DNA of 64,000 nucleotides, from positions 1-64,000 of the forward strand of contig JARYLJ010000003.1 of the NCBI GenBank assembly GCA_029907705.1, read 5' to 3'. Both the position numbers and the translations under genes were made by a program. The notes beneath the pieces were generated by a model. It was not told the DNA's origin, did no database searches, and worked only from the letters and a program-made list of their open reading frames with translations. Shown here one piece after another: positions 20,067 through 30,713 of the stretch. The DNA comes from Methanomicrobiales archaeon. GTDB taxonomy: Archaea; Halobacteriota; Methanomicrobia; Methanomicrobiales; JACTUA01. Every line of letters starts with the position of its first letter. The first letter of the stretch is position 1.

Positions 20067-21293
20067 TCACAGTCCGAACATCCTCTTCGACTCCTCCAGC
20101 GCGAGCAGCGCCGGGAGCTTCTTTCCTGTGAGAAACTCGATGCAGGCGCCTCCGCCCGTGGATATATGGGTGAAGTCCCGTTCGATGCCCAGCTGCTCCA
20201 CGACGGCAGCGGTATGTCCTCCGCCGATGACGGAGAACTCGGCCTTCGCCGCTGCCTTCAACAGCTCGTGCGTGCCCGTTGCAAAAGGCGCCTCCTCGAA
20301 GACACCCGCCGGACCATTGAACACCACCGTGCCCGCGGATTTGAGTACACCGGTCATCTCCCCGATCGCTTCCGCACCGATATCGAGTACGGGCACCTCT
20401 GCAGGTATCCGGTCTGCGATGTATTCCACCCGACCTCCGCCTTCCTTAACCGCCACAGAGGCAGGAAGCATGATATTATCGGGGTAGCGTGCGAGGAGCT
20501 CCTTCGCCTTCTCGACTTCCTCTGTGTAGCCGAGCTGCTGGATCAGCTGGGTGGAGGGTTTTCCGATCTCGTTGCCTTTCGCGAGCAGGAAGAGGTTGCC
20601 CACCACGCCTATTGCGAGCACTCTGTCGGCGATACCCGATTCCAGCACATTCTTCGCTACCTGGATAGAATCATCCGCCTTCGTGCCCCCGAGGACAAAG
20701 ACAACCGGCCTCGGGGGATCCCTGAAGATTCTTCCAAGGGTAAAGACCTCCTTCTCCATCAGGAGGCCTGCGACCGAGCGCATCACCAGCGGAAGGCCCA
20801 CCATGCTCGGCTGTGAGCGGTGCGCAGTGCCGAAGGCATCGTTCACAAAGATCTCTGCCATGGTAGAGAGATTCCTCACGAGTAGAGTCTTTGCTGCATC
20901 CTGCGGCTTCAGTGTGAGGTTCTCCTCTGCGTTGAACCTGATATTCTCCAGCATGAGCAGATCGCCGGCCTTCATCGCACGCACCGCCTCCTTCGCCGAG
21001 CGCCCGAAGATGTCGTCCACGTACGCGACGGGTTTGTGGACGAGACGCTCCAGATACCTCGCATGTTCTTCGAGAGTGGTGAAGTCCTTCTTCCCGGGCC
21101 GGCTCTGGTGCGCGAGAATTACCGTTCGGCTCTCCTCCAGATACTGCACCGTGGGGAGATGCTCTCGGAACCTCTTGTCATCGAGTATCTTCCGCGTCGC
21201 GGGATCGATGGGGGAGTTGAGGTCGAGACGGAGGAGGATCGTCCTCCCCCTCACGTTCACATCCCTGAGAGTGGCGATCTCGTGCATACGCAT
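20067..21293 (-). CDS. pgk: Phosphoglycerate kinase
   Basis: RTILLRLDLNSPIDP; LLMLENIRFNAEE; VVFNGPAGVFEEAPFATGTHELL; VIGGGHTAAVVEQLG...STGGGACIEFLTGKKLPAL. Confidence 0.97.
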   Translation of the reverse strand: MRMHEIATLRDVNVRGRTILLRLDLNSPIDPATRKILDDKRFREHLPTVQYLEESRTVILAHQSRPGKKDFTTLEEHARYLERLVHKPVAYVDDIFGRSAKEAVRAMKAGDLLMLENIRFNAEENLTLKPQDAAKTLLVRNLSTMAEIFVNDAFGTAHRSQPSMVGLPLVMRSVAGLLMEKEVFTLGRIFRDPPRPVVFVLGGTKADDSIQVAKNVLESGIADRVLAIGVVGNLFLLAKGNEIGKPSTQLIQQLGYTEEVEKAKELLARYPDNIMLPASVAVKEGGGRVEYIADRIPAEVPVLDIGAEAIGEMTGVLKSAGTVVFNGPAGVFEEAPFATGTHELLKAAAKAEFSVIGGGHTAAVVEQLGIERDFTHISTGGGACIEFLTGKKLPALLALEESKRMFGL

Positions 21294-21294
21294 A

Positions 21295-21924
21295 TCAGGC
21301 GGCGGTCCTCGCCTTTATCTTTTTCAGCCGGAAGAGCTCCTCCCTCTCCATCTCGTCCAGCCTCATCTTGATGAAGTCTCTCGCCTCCGTGAGCTCCGGG
21401 ATGACGCGGTACTCCAGCGCATTTACCCGTCTCTTCGTGCTCTCGATCTCATCCAGCAGCTTCTTCATCGTCGTTTCGATCTCTGCGCTCCTCACAACGC
21501 TGTCCACCAGGCTCTCGTATGCATTCGCGGTCTCGTCGAGGACCGGAGAGGTGCCCAGGAGGCCGTAACCTCGTTCCAGCAGCTGCTTCCTCACCTTCTT
21601 CGAGGTGATCTCAGGGACCACGACACCCATCACATTTTTGGGTTTTACGGAGATCTCCGGCGTCTCCTTAACGGAGAAGGCCGCCGCTTTCAGGCTGATC
21701 GTCCCCTCTATCGTGTTCGAGAGTGCGATCATCTCCTTCGCCAGTTGGTATTTCTTCTGGAGTTCCCCCCGGGTGTTCTTCGCCTCGTCCAGCACCCCGA
21801 AGAACTCGAGGATCAGGCCGTCGCGCTTCATCTTCAGGATATTGTAACCGCGTTCCGAGAGCTTGATCTTCCGCTTGATATTGATCAGCTCCGAGCGTGT
21901 CGGTTTGATATCCTGCATTGCCAT
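21295..21924 (-). CDS. atpD: A-type ATP synthase subunit D (operon 2)
   Basis: KPTRSELINIKRKIKLSERGYNILKMKRDGL...RRVNALEYRVIPEL. Confidence 0.95.
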   Translation of the reverse strand: MAMQDIKPTRSELINIKRKIKLSERGYNILKMKRDGLILEFFGVLDEAKNTRGELQKKYQLAKEMIALSNTIEGTISLKAAAFSVKETPEISVKPKNVMGVVVPEITSKKVRKQLLERGYGLLGTSPVLDETANAYESLVDSVVRSAEIETTMKKLLDEIESTKRRVNALEYRVIPELTEARDFIKMRLDEMEREELFRLKKIKARTAA

Positions 21925-21930
21925 GGTCGG

Positions 21931-23346
21931 TTACCCCTTCACTGACTGCGGTTGCGCAGCGCCTGCCTGCCTCTGTCCCCTGAACTTCGGGTGGTACTTC
22001 TCGATCAGCCCCCGGTCGATCCTCACCAGCTGCTCCACCGGCAGCGTTGCAAGGAGCTCCCATCCGAGATCGAGGGTCTGTGTGATCGCACGGTTCTCGT
22101 CCTTCCCCTGCCGAACGAAGCGGTCCTCGAAGAGATCAGCGAATTCCAGGAACATCCGGTCACGCTCCGAAAGGGCATCCTTGCCCACGATCGCGACCAG
22201 ACCTCTGAGATCGTTCCCCTCGGCATACGCTGCATAGAGCTGATCCGAGACCTTCTTGTGGTCCTCCCTCGTGTGCTTCTCGCCTATACCGAGGTTCATC
22301 AGGCGCGAAAGGGATGGCAGGACGTTTATCGGCGGGTAGATGCCCTTCCGGTGTAGCTCTCTGGAGATGACGATCTGGCCTTCCGTGATATAACCGGTGA
22401 GGTCAGGGATCGGGTGCGTGATATCGTCGCCCGGCATGGTCAGGATCGGGAACTGCGTGATCGACCCACTCATCCCGTGTATCACCCCTGCCCTCTCGTA
22501 GATGGAGGCGAGATCGGTGTACATGTAACCCGGGTAGCCGCGCCTTCCCGGGACCTCCTCCCTGGCGGCGCCGATCTGCCGGAGCGCCTCGCAGTAGTTC
22601 GTCATGTCGGTGAGGATGACGAGCACATGCATCCCGAGGGTGAAAGCGAGGTATTCTGCAGTCGTAAGCGCCAGACGCGGGGTGATGATCCGCTCGACCG
22701 CAGGATCGTCGGCAAGGTTCAGAAACACGACCGCACGCTCCAGCGCACCCGTGCGCTCGAAGTCGGCCATGAAGTGGTTCGCCTCCTCCTTTGTGATCCC
22801 CATGGCGGCAAAGACGACGGCAAAGGACTCCTTCGCGCCCAGCACCTTTGATTGCCGTGCGATCTGGAGGGCGATATCGTTATGCGGCAGACCTGCGCCT
22901 GAGAAGATTGGGAGCTTCTGGCCTCTGACGAGCGTGTTCATTCCGTCGATCGTTGATATCCCGGTCTGGATGAACTCCTCCGGGGGATGCCTCGCATAGG
23001 GGTTGATCGCTGCACCTGTGATGTCGAGTCGCTTCTCGGGCACGATCTCCGGGCCCCCGTCGATGGGTTTTCCACCCCCGGAGAGTATCCTCCCGAGCAT
23101 CTCCCTCCCGACGGGCATCTTGATCGTCTCACCGGTGAAGCGGACCCCGCTGTCCCTTCCTATCCCTGCGGTGGTCTCGAATACCTGGACCACCACAATC
23201 TCGTCGCTCGTGTCCAGCACCTGACCCCTCTTGATGGTGCCATCCGCCAGCACGATATTCACCAGCTCGGCATATCCGATCGGTTCGGTCTTCTCCACGA
23301 AGACGAGGGGGCCTGCGATCTGGGTAATTGTCCTGTACTCCTTCAT
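21931..23346 (-). CDS. atpB: A-type ATP synthase subunit B (operon 2)
   Basis: [40 protein letters not shown]. Confidence 0.97.
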   Translation of the reverse strand: MKEYRTITQIAGPLVFVEKTEPIGYAELVNIVLADGTIKRGQVLDTSDEIVVVQVFETTAGIGRDSGVRFTGETIKMPVGREMLGRILSGGGKPIDGGPEIVPEKRLDITGAAINPYARHPPEEFIQTGISTIDGMNTLVRGQKLPIFSGAGLPHNDIALQIARQSKVLGAKESFAVVFAAMGITKEEANHFMADFERTGALERAVVFLNLADDPAVERIITPRLALTTAEYLAFTLGMHVLVILTDMTNYCEALRQIGAAREEVPGRRGYPGYMYTDLASIYERAGVIHGMSGSITQFPILTMPGDDITHPIPDLTGYITEGQIVISRELHRKGIYPPINVLPSLSRLMNLGIGEKHTREDHKKVSDQLYAAYAEGNDLRGLVAIVGKDALSERDRMFLEFADLFEDRFVRQGKDENRAITQTLDLGWELLATLPVEQLVRIDRGLIEKYHPKFRGQRQAGAAQPQSVKG

Positions 23347-25115
23347 GAGATCCCTGCCCTGAGTGCGTTGAACTCCTTCTCCATCGAATCCATGATACGT
23401 GCGAGTTCTGGCCTGTAGTCCTTGATGAATTTTATCTGCGGCAGCTCTGACTTCGCCTTCACTGCCATCACCTGCTGGGGCAGCACACCCGCTGCCTGCG
23501 CCGCATATGCGAGATCAGAGAACTTCCTTATCGCCTTTACCATATCGTACTGCTTCGTCATATCGCAGTAGGTGTCGACCTTGTCATAGGCGTTCTGCTG
23601 CAGGAAGATCTCCCTGATCATCCTCGCGATCTCAATGGTGATCTGCTGCTCTTCGGGGAGTGCATCGGAACCCACGAGCTGGACAATCTCCTGCAATTCC
23701 GCCTCCTTCTGCAGCACCTCCATCATCCACGCACGCAGGGTGTTCCATTCCGGCGAGACATTCGCCGCGTACCAGTCGTTCAGGATATCGAGATACAGCG
23801 AGTAGGAGTTCAGCCAGTTGATCGCGGGGAAGTGCCGCCGCTGCGAGAGTTTGGCATCAAGCGCCCAGAAGACCTTCACTATTCTGAGTGTGTTCTGGGT
23901 CACGGGCTCCGAGAAGTCCCCGCCTGGCGGGCTGACGGCGCCGATGACCGACACTGACCCGTGCTGACCGTTCAGTGTTCTTACGCGACCGGCCCTCTCG
24001 TAGAACTCGCTCAACCTTGCGGCCAGGTACGCCGGATAACCCTCCTCTCCGGGCATCTCCTCGAGGCGGGAAGAGATCTCCCTCATCGCCTCCGCCCACC
24101 TCGATGTGGAGTCCGCCATGAGCGAAACGTCGTATCCCATGTCACGGAAGTACTCCGCGATGGTGATGCCTGTGTACACCGAGGCCTCCCTTGCGGCCAC
24201 CGGCATGTTTGAGGTGTTTGCGATGAGCGTCGTCCTCTCCATCAGCGGATTGCCCGTCGTCGGATCGAGCAGGTTCGGGAACTCGGTCAGCACCTCGGTC
24301 ATCTCGTTGCCGCGCTCCCCGCAGCCGATGTAGACGACGATCTTCGCATCGGACCATTTGGCCAGCTGCTGCTGGGTCACAGTCTTCCCCGACCCGAAGG
24401 GGCCGGGAATAGCGGCCGTGCCACCCTTTGCGATGGGGAACAGCCCGTCGAGTATCCTCTGCCCGGTGAGGAGCGGGATATCCGGATTCAGCTTCTCCTG
24501 ATAGGGCCGTGGAACGCGCACGGGCCATTTGTGCATCATCGTCAGAGCGGTCCCATCCTCGAGGGTGCAGACGACCTCCTCGACCGTGAACTTCCCTTCC
24601 CGTATCTCCTTCACCACGCCCCCCTTCACGTTCGGAGGAACCATGATGCGATGGACGATGCTCCTCGTTTCGGGGACCTCTCCGATGATGCTGCCGGCGC
24701 TCACCCGGTCGCCCTTCTTGACCAGGGGTTTGAAGTCCCATCTGGCGGTCCTGTCGAGACCAGGGGCACTCACCCCGCGCTCGATGAAGTTGCCCATCCT
24801 GTCGACAAGTACGGAGAGGGGGCGCTGAATACCGTCGTATATGCTCTTCATGAGCCCGGGCCCGAGCTCGACCGCGAGCGGGAGAGAGGTGTTCACCACA
24901 GGTTCGCCCGGTCTGATGCCGGCTGTATCCTCATACACCTGGATGATCACGTCCTCCCCCTTGATCTTGATCACCTCTCCCATCAGCTCTTCGCGGCCCA
25001 CCTTCACCAGATCGTACATGTGGGCCTCGAGGCCCACCGCGGTGACCACAGGCCCTGAGATCCGCCTGAGTACTCCCGCTTTCGAGACAGTTTTCTTTTC
25101 CTCTTTCATTTCCAC
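23343..25115 (-). CDS. atpA: A-type ATP synthase catalytic subunit A (operon 2)
   Basis: P-loop [25 protein letters not shown]. Confidence 0.97.
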   Translation of the reverse strand: MEMKEEKKTVSKAGVLRRISGPVVTAVGLEAHMYDLVKVGREELMGEVIKIKGEDVIIQVYEDTAGIRPGEPVVNTSLPLAVELGPGLMKSIYDGIQRPLSVLVDRMGNFIERGVSAPGLDRTARWDFKPLVKKGDRVSAGSIIGEVPETRSIVHRIMVPPNVKGGVVKEIREGKFTVEEVVCTLEDGTALTMMHKWPVRVPRPYQEKLNPDIPLLTGQRILDGLFPIAKGGTAAIPGPFGSGKTVTQQQLAKWSDAKIVVYIGCGERGNEMTEVLTEFPNLLDPTTGNPLMERTTLIANTSNMPVAAREASVYTGITIAEYFRDMGYDVSLMADSTSRWAEAMREISSRLEEMPGEEGYPAYLAARLSEFYERAGRVRTLNGQHGSVSVIGAVSPPGGDFSEPVTQNTLRIVKVFWALDAKLSQRRHFPAINWLNSYSLYLDILNDWYAANVSPEWNTLRAWMMEVLQKEAELQEIVQLVGSDALPEEQQITIEIARMIREIFLQQNAYDKVDTYCDMTKQYDMVKAIRKFSDLAYAAQAAGVLPQQVMAVKAKSELPQIKFIKDYRPELARIMDSMEKEFNALRAGIS

Positions 25116-25408
25116 AGATCAACACCCACCGATCGCTTAATCCGTTCTCTCATGGAGATCCCGCCCTCTTCCTCGCCGATCGTGATGACGGTCGGCCTGA
25201 TCGAGTTCTCCAGCGTTCTCTGAAGCCTCACGGGAAGGCGCTGCATATCCCGGTTGTCCATCACCAGTATGCCCACGTTCGGGTCCTCCAGCACCTGATT
25301 GATGTATGCACGGAGCTGCTCCTCGTTCTCTGCAGCGAATATCTTGCGAATCCCTGCCAGCCTGAAACCGATGACGAATTCTCCGCCCCCTATCACTGCG
25401 ATCTCCAT
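25106..25408 (-). CDS. atpF: A-type ATP synthase subunit F (operon 2)
   Basis: [24 protein letters not shown]; operon position. Confidence 0.92.
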   Translation of the reverse strand: MEIAVIGGGEFVIGFRLAGIRKIFAAENEEQLRAYINQVLEDPNVGILVMDNRDMQRLPVRLQRTLENSIRPTVITIGEEEGGISMRERIKRSVGVDLWK

Positions 25409-26482
25409 TTATATCACCAGGTAATTCCGAATCCGCTCCATGGGGAGATTGGCCTCCTTTCCCCGCGTGATGGCTCGCAGATTGTATATCTCGAACTTCT
25501 TCAACTCCAGATACGCGAGGATGGGCCAGATCGAGAAGGGGTGCATCTTCGACATCCGCTCCATCTGGGCGAGCTGGATTCGCGTGAGGGCAACCTGGCT
25601 CTCTTCCAGGCGCCTCTCTTCCTCGGCCTTTGTCTCGGAAGACTTCAGGCGTTCGACGAAACCGATGAATGCCCTGTTCTTCAGTGACTTCTCCAGCCGC
25701 TCGTAGAACTCGCCCCTCTCCTCTATCTTGTTCAGCCCGGAGAGCTCCTCCACCGTGAAGGAGCCTCCGGGAATCATGTAATCCGAGATCTCGGCCCTCT
25801 CACCCTGGAGCCTGATCCTGAGCAGGTTCTGCAGGTTCCTGATGTCGATGTCGAGCTGGATGAAATCGAGGAACTCCTTTCCTCCCTTAATACCGCTCTC
25901 TGCATCCCTGATGATCTCCGCATAGAACTGCCTGTACAGCACGTTCTCCATCTGTGCAAAGGAACCGACTTCGGGCACCTTCTGGTATTCGCTTTCGAGC
26001 GTCCTGAACAGCCTCCACCCCTTCAGCGCCTCCACGATCTCGTCGTTCGAATCCATTGCGATGAGCCTGTCCAGGAATGTGCGGTCGAGTTCGCCGGCGG
26101 GTATGAGGACCTCCTTGATCCTGCCCGGCTTCAGTTTCTGCTCCTTCCCGCGCAGTATCGTAAGAACATTCTGGATATCCCACCTCCTCAGGTAACTGCT
26201 CGTCATCTCCTTCAGGCCGGCGGGCAGGATCTTCAGGACGTTCTGATAGCTCTTCGCCAGATTCCAGGAGAGTGCGAGCTCAAGGAGATTGATCCCGGAG
26301 AAGGATGTGGAGAGCTCGTCGATCTCCCTCTTGTACTCTGTCTCCTGAATCAGGCGCGTGATCTCGGGCAGACCCATGTGGAGCATCCGCATGTACTCCT
26401 CCCGCAGGATCAGTTTCTTCTTCCTCACCCTGAGCCTGGTGCATACGTAGATGTACGGCGAGGGTCCGAATGTTGCGGTCAT
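25409..26482 (-). CDS. atpC: A-type ATP synthase subunit C (operon 2)
   Basis: YIYVCTRLRVRKKKLILREEYMRMLHM...ILAYLELKKFEIYNLRAITRGKEANL. Confidence 0.94.
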   Translation of the reverse strand: MTATFGPSPYIYVCTRLRVRKKKLILREEYMRMLHMGLPEITRLIQETEYKREIDELSTSFSGINLLELALSWNLAKSYQNVLKILPAGLKEMTSSYLRRWDIQNVLTILRGKEQKLKPGRIKEVLIPAGELDRTFLDRLIAMDSNDEIVEALKGWRLFRTLESEYQKVPEVGSFAQMENVLYRQFYAEIIRDAESGIKGGKEFLDFIQLDIDIRNLQNLLRIRLQGERAEISDYMIPGGSFTVEELSGLNKIEERGEFYERLEKSLKNRAFIGFVERLKSSETKAEEERRLEESQVALTRIQLAQMERMSKMHPFSIWPILAYLELKKFEIYNLRAITRGKEANLPMERIRNYLVI

Positions 26483-26494
26483 TTGGGATCCTTC

Positions 26495-27082
26495 TCAGCT
26501 GAAGAGGGCATCGGAGGCCTCCTTCAAACCCTTCTCCCAGACGCGATCTAGATGGGTCCGGTAGGAGAGATCGAGTTTCAGCGCGCCATCGATGCTTTCC
26601 ACGACGGCTCCCCCCTCAATGGGCAGCGTGCCGCCTATCCTGAAACCGGCGAACTCCCCCTCCTTCAGGATGCTCTGAACGAACGGGGTGTCCCTTGCGT
26701 TGCAGAAGACGAGGCCCGTGTTTATCTCCTTTACAGCCTTTTTGAGGAGCTTCCGTATCGCCTCCTGATGGAACTCGGCGGGGAGTGCAGAGAGTTCAGC
26801 GAGGGTCTTCCTGTAAACCTCGTCGAGCACTTCCTTCTGCGCGTTCAGGACCTGCCTCTTCACCACGAGGGTGGCAGCGGAGTCCTCCTGCGCCATCATG
26901 CGGTCGATCTGCTCCTTCACATCCCTCTCGGCGGCCAGCTTGATCTCCTCGACACGCTGCTGGGCCGATCGCAGGATCGCCTCGACCTCCCTCCTCGTCT
27001 CGGCCCTTATCGCCTCGACCTCTCTCCGTCCCTTCTCCTGAATGTCGGCAACGACAGTCTCGAGTCCCATCGTCGACCCCAT
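26495..27082 (-). CDS. atpE: A-type ATP synthase subunit E (operon 2)
   Basis: E-subunit coiled coil; FHQEAIRKLLKKAVKEI...GGAVVESIDGALKLDLSYRTHLDRV. Confidence 0.93.
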   Translation of the reverse strand: MGSTMGLETVVADIQEKGRREVEAIRAETRREVEAILRSAQQRVEEIKLAAERDVKEQIDRMMAQEDSAATLVVKRQVLNAQKEVLDEVYRKTLAELSALPAEFHQEAIRKLLKKAVKEINTGLVFCNARDTPFVQSILKEGEFAGFRIGGTLPIEGGAVVESIDGALKLDLSYRTHLDRVWEKGLKEASDALFS

Positions 27083-27340
27083 TCAGAAGAGCATCAGGAG
27101 TGCGACCACGAGCCCGAAGATGACAATTGTCTCTGGAATAACTGTGAGCAGTAGCACGAGACCGAACACGTCCTTGTTCTCCGCGGTGGCGCCCACTGCG
27201 GCAGATCCGATCCCGTATTCAGCGAATGCGGAGGCGATGCCTGTCGACCCGACCGCGATCGCCGCTGCCAGTGCTGTCATTCCCATCTGCGATGCCTCGA
27301 TCATCTCGACCGAAAGACCAGTTAGATTCTCAACTGCCAT
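27083..27340 (-). CDS. atpK: A-type ATP synthase membrane subunit c/K (operon 2)
   Basis: Start ATG at 27340 inside ORF 27083..28063: MAVENLTGLSVEMIEASQMGMTALAAAIAVGSTGIASAFAEYGIGSAAVGATAENKDVFGLVLLLTVIPETIVIFGLVVALLMLF. Confidence 0.95.
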   Translation of the reverse strand: MAVENLTGLSVEMIEASQMGMTALAAAIAVGSTGIASAFAEYGIGSAAVGATAENKDVFGLVLLLTVIPETIVIFGLVVALLMLF

Positions 27341-27342
27341 GT

Positions 27343-29313
27343 TCAATCCTCCGTAAATCTGCGAATTTTTCCAAATGGATTGTATTTGACCCCTCCACCC
27401 TTGTAGAACTTGGTGAAGAACTCGACGTACTGCAGCCTGAGGGACTGCAAACCCCCTCCCACGACCCCGAGGGCCGTGTTCATCAGGTGTCCTATGACGA
27501 GCACGAGCACGCCCATCACGATGAAGACGATGCCCATGATGGAGAGCTGCTCGAGCTGAGGTCCGATGAGCATACCGATGGCGATGTAGTTCACCACCAT
27601 CGCGATCGCCACAGAAGACAGCCCCACCGCGACGAGACGGGCATACGAGAGGGTGTGGCTGATGATCGTGGGTATCTCGATCAGTTCCAGTGCGGACTCG
27701 GTGAAGATGGCGATCGCCCCTGCCACGATGAGTATCAGACCGAGAAGGCCTGCGAAATTCAGGCCCATCGCCACCACCGCAAGCCCGGTCAGATCGGGCA
27801 TCAGGGGAAGTGCATACATGGACCAGAGCATGAACAGGATCCCCCACATCACACTGATCCACCCGAATTGAGGGATCACACCCCTGATCCCGTGATGACG
27901 GTAGTGGTTCACTGCGGAGAGCAGACGTCCGAGCGTGATCTGGAGTATGCCGATCCAGATCGCCATCATCAGGAGTTCTGTGATCATCGGGCCGCTGTGA
28001 CCGCCTTCGTGCGACGCCTCCGCCCCGATGTTCAGGTGCCGTGAGTACAGGAGGGGTTCCCACGGGATCCCGAACTTATCGAAGCCATAACCGAAGAACT
28101 CGGAGAAGAGTATCCCGAAGAAGATACTGCTGACGGCCCCGTTGCGCATCGTATCCAGGAGTTTTCTGCCGTCTCCGGAGGGCAGGAGCTTTCTCAACCC
28201 CAGGCTCACGGCGAGGAGCAGGATACCATAGCCCACGTCACCTAGGATGAGCCCGAAGAAGATTGGGAAGATGATCGAGACGATCAGGGTCGGATCGATC
28301 TCCTCGTACCTCGGCCTCGAATAGGTATCGATCAGGAGCTCGGTCGGTCTTGCGAATGCCGGATTGTCGTACTCCACGGGTGCGGGCACATGCTCCCCGT
28401 CATGGATCTCCTGGACGTACGCCTTTCCGTCCGTGGCGAGTGAAAGACCTGACTTCAGGCGATCCACCTCTTCTACCGGCACCCATCCCTCGACGATGAA
28501 TGCCTCCTGCGTGGTGGCAAAGCGGAGTGGTGCCTCCGCCTGTTCCACCTCCATCTCCAGAAGCTCGTGGCAGGCGGCGATGAACTCGGCACGCTCCTCC
28601 CTCAGCCTGACCAGCCTCTCCTCCATGCGGGCCATCTCCGCTTTCAGTTCCGAGATGCGCCTCGAGGACTGCTCCATCAGCTCCTTCGGTTGACCGACTC
28701 CCTCGGGCACGGGTATGGGTGTGAAGCCCGCCCGCTCCAGTTCCTTCTGGGTCTCGCTCGCTGCCTGCACAGGGACGAAGACGGCGATGAAGTTGCCGTC
28801 CTTGGAAGGCGTATACACCTTTTCATGCGGCCCTGCAATCGCCACGTCGCGCCCAATTCTGCCCATGAACACGGCAAGGCTTTCGTAACCCCGGTAGTCC
28901 TCCAGCCGGAGCGGAGAGAGCGTGAAGGGGGCAAGGTCCCTGATCCTCTGCTCCTGATCCTTCAGCTCCGCCTCCATGGCAGCCTTCTTCGCGAGCAGCG
29001 CCTCCACCTCCTCCTGGAGCGGGTTCAGATCGCGGTCCACGATGCTCTTCAGCTCGCGGACAGAACGCCTCTTCGAGGCCTTCATCTCATCCGTCCTGAT
29101 ACCGAAGGTGCTCTCCAGCGATCTGACCTTCACCAGCCGTGAAGAGGCTTCTCCCGCCGTGGGGAGCGGCGAACCGATGGAGAGGCCATGGTTTTCTTCG
29201 ACGAAATCCCTGATATGAAAGACTCTGTGAGAATAGAGCTCCTGTATCACGTTCTGCATCCGGTCCTTCGAAGCAATGATGAGCAGACGGCTCATCTGCT
29301 TAGGACTCAGCAT
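27343..29313 (-). CDS. atpI: A-type ATP synthase subunit I/a (operon 2)
   Basis: FPIFFGLILGDVGYGILLL; LSYARLVAVGLSSVAIAMVVNYIA. Confidence 0.95.
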   Translation of the reverse strand: MLSPKQMSRLLIIASKDRMQNVIQELYSHRVFHIRDFVEENHGLSIGSPLPTAGEASSRLVKVRSLESTFGIRTDEMKASKRRSVRELKSIVDRDLNPLQEEVEALLAKKAAMEAELKDQEQRIRDLAPFTLSPLRLEDYRGYESLAVFMGRIGRDVAIAGPHEKVYTPSKDGNFIAVFVPVQAASETQKELERAGFTPIPVPEGVGQPKELMEQSSRRISELKAEMARMEERLVRLREERAEFIAACHELLEMEVEQAEAPLRFATTQEAFIVEGWVPVEEVDRLKSGLSLATDGKAYVQEIHDGEHVPAPVEYDNPAFARPTELLIDTYSRPRYEEIDPTLIVSIIFPIFFGLILGDVGYGILLLAVSLGLRKLLPSGDGRKLLDTMRNGAVSSIFFGILFSEFFGYGFDKFGIPWEPLLYSRHLNIGAEASHEGGHSGPMITELLMMAIWIGILQITLGRLLSAVNHYRHHGIRGVIPQFGWISVMWGILFMLWSMYALPLMPDLTGLAVVAMGLNFAGLLGLILIVAGAIAIFTESALELIEIPTIISHTLSYARLVAVGLSSVAIAMVVNYIAIGMLIGPQLEQLSIMGIVFIVMGVLVLVIGHLMNTALGVVGGGLQSLRLQYVEFFTKFYKGGGVKYNPFGKIRRFTED

Positions 29314-29632
29314 GCAGCTGCTCCCTGAACCGTGTGATCAGCAGTGCGACCGCCCTGTCGAGGTTTTTCATCCCCCTGGCCTTGAGGGCCATCGCACGCT
29401 CCTCCCCTGTCTTCAGGATGCCGGCACGCTTCTTCGCCACCGCATCCCTCGCATCGGAGAGGCGTTTCTTCTTGTACTCCTCTGCATCCTCCGATGCACG
29501 GATCACGAGGTTGTCCGCCTCCAGCTTCGCTTCGGCAAGCATTTTCTCCCGCTCTGCCCTCGCCTCGCTGATCATAGACCGATATCTTTCCTCAGATTCC
29601 TTGATGCTCGTCAGGATCTCAGTTTTCATCAA
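29300..29632 (-). CDS. atpH: A-type ATP synthase subunit H (operon 2)
   Basis: Coiled-coil AhaH-like; operon position. Confidence 0.9.
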   Translation of the reverse strand: MMKTEILTSIKESEERYRSMISEARAEREKMLAEAKLEADNLVIRASEDAEEYKKKRLSDARDAVAKKRAGILKTGEERAMALKARGMKNLDRAVALLITRFREQLHAES

Positions 29633-29697
29633 ACCCTCCTTCGAAGCTGTACCACAGATACTGGAGAAAAGTACCCATATATTTGTTTTTATTTAAA

Positions 29698-30162
29698 TTA
29701 CATTCCAGAAAATGGTTCTATATGAACCAGGCCCGCATCTGGGGAAAGGGACTCTATCCTGACCCCCCCATCCTCCCCCACGAGTTCGATCCCCGAGAGT
29801 TCCTCCGATGCACAGAGTATGTGCTGCTCCGGATGCGTGCCCCGCTGCACCTGGCAGCTCCCCCTGATGCGCTTCGAGACCGCGATCAGAACCCGGAGCC
29901 TGGACGAACCAGGATGGTTCTTCGGCAACGCGACGAGCGGGAGATGGAATCTTCTGACCAGTTCCAGAAGCATCATCGCGGGCAATATCGGACCGCCTTC
30001 GGGGCAGGAGGCGACCACGAGGTCATCCGGATCCACATGTGTGACGTCTTCGCCCCTGAAGGTCTCCACATACAGTTCAAAATGGTGCCCTGCCCTTCCG
30101 ACGAGGAGAAAAGAGCTTTTTCCCTTTATCAGGAGGAGATCATCGGCCAGCGGGACCTTCAT
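29698..30162 (-). CDS. Hypothetical protein (154 aa)
   Basis: ORF collinear with flanking minus-strand genes, compact spacing with the zinc-ribbon gene. Confidence 0.6.
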   Translation of the reverse strand: MKVPLADDLLLIKGKSSFLLVGRAGHHFELYVETFRGEDVTHVDPDDLVVASCPEGGPILPAMMLLELVRRFHLPLVALPKNHPGSSRLRVLIAVSKRIRGSCQVQRGTHPEQHILCASEELSGIELVGEDGGVRIESLSPDAGLVHIEPFSGM

Positions 30163-30344
30163 TCCTCGTAGACGTCATCCGACTGGCAGCTGGGACAGAC
30201 CGGCTTCTTCCCCACACCCTTGAACCTCTCTCCGCACGATCTGCACCTGTAGTCCTTCCCCTTGACTCGTTCTGAGTACTCCACATCCATCGGGCCACCC
30301 ACCGTGCACATCTGACTCACCTCATCCATAATCAGATGCCCCAT
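30159..30344 (-). CDS. Small zinc-ribbon protein
   Basis: YRCRSCGERFKGVGKKPVCPSCQSDDV (CX2C...CX2C). Confidence 0.8.
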   Translation of the reverse strand: MGHLIMDEVSQMCTVGGPMDVEYSERVKGKDYRCRSCGERFKGVGKKPVCPSCQSDDVYEE

Positions 30345-30449
30345 TTATTTAACCCTATCCTGAGCCGAAGATGGGGTGACAATCGCCTGGAAAAAAATGC
30401 CTTCGCCCGTGTGGCCAGGGATGGATCGGAATCCGTAATGGGATTGTGA

Positions 30450-30713
30450 TCAGAGCTGGATCCCGAAGAGATGCAGAACGATCACGACAAGCACACCTGG
30501 CAGGCCACCGAAGGCGCAAAGGAGAATCGTGACCAGATTGATGGGGATGTCGCCCTTTCCGAACCAGGACATCAAACCGAGCCAGTTCATGAGAAAGAGC
30601 AGGATCACGCCCACGAGGGAGTTGATCAGCAGGGTGATCGCCCTTCTGAGGAAGAAGTAAATCAGTGCCAGTATGAGGATGGCGAGGAGGATTAGCAGTA
30701 CCGACTGGAGCAT
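30450..30713 (-). CDS. BofA-like (pro-sigmaK processing inhibitor family) membrane protein
   Basis: LLINSLVGVILLFLMNWLGL...INLVTILLCAFGGLPGVLVVIVLHLFGI. Confidence 0.8.
   Translation of the reverse strand: MLQSVLLILLAILILALIYFFLRRAITLLINSLVGVILLFLMNWLGLMSWFGKGDIPINLVTILLCAFGGLPGVLVVIVLHLFGIQL

Noticed and set aside
19650-20816. 388-aa plus-strand ORF
   Set aside because: Largely antisense to the clear pgk gene; low-complexity Arg/His-rich translation typical of shadow ORFs.
27341-28063. N-terminal 241 residues of ORF 27083..28063
   Set aside because: Out-of-frame overlap with atpI; the real product is the 85-aa c subunit starting at 27340.
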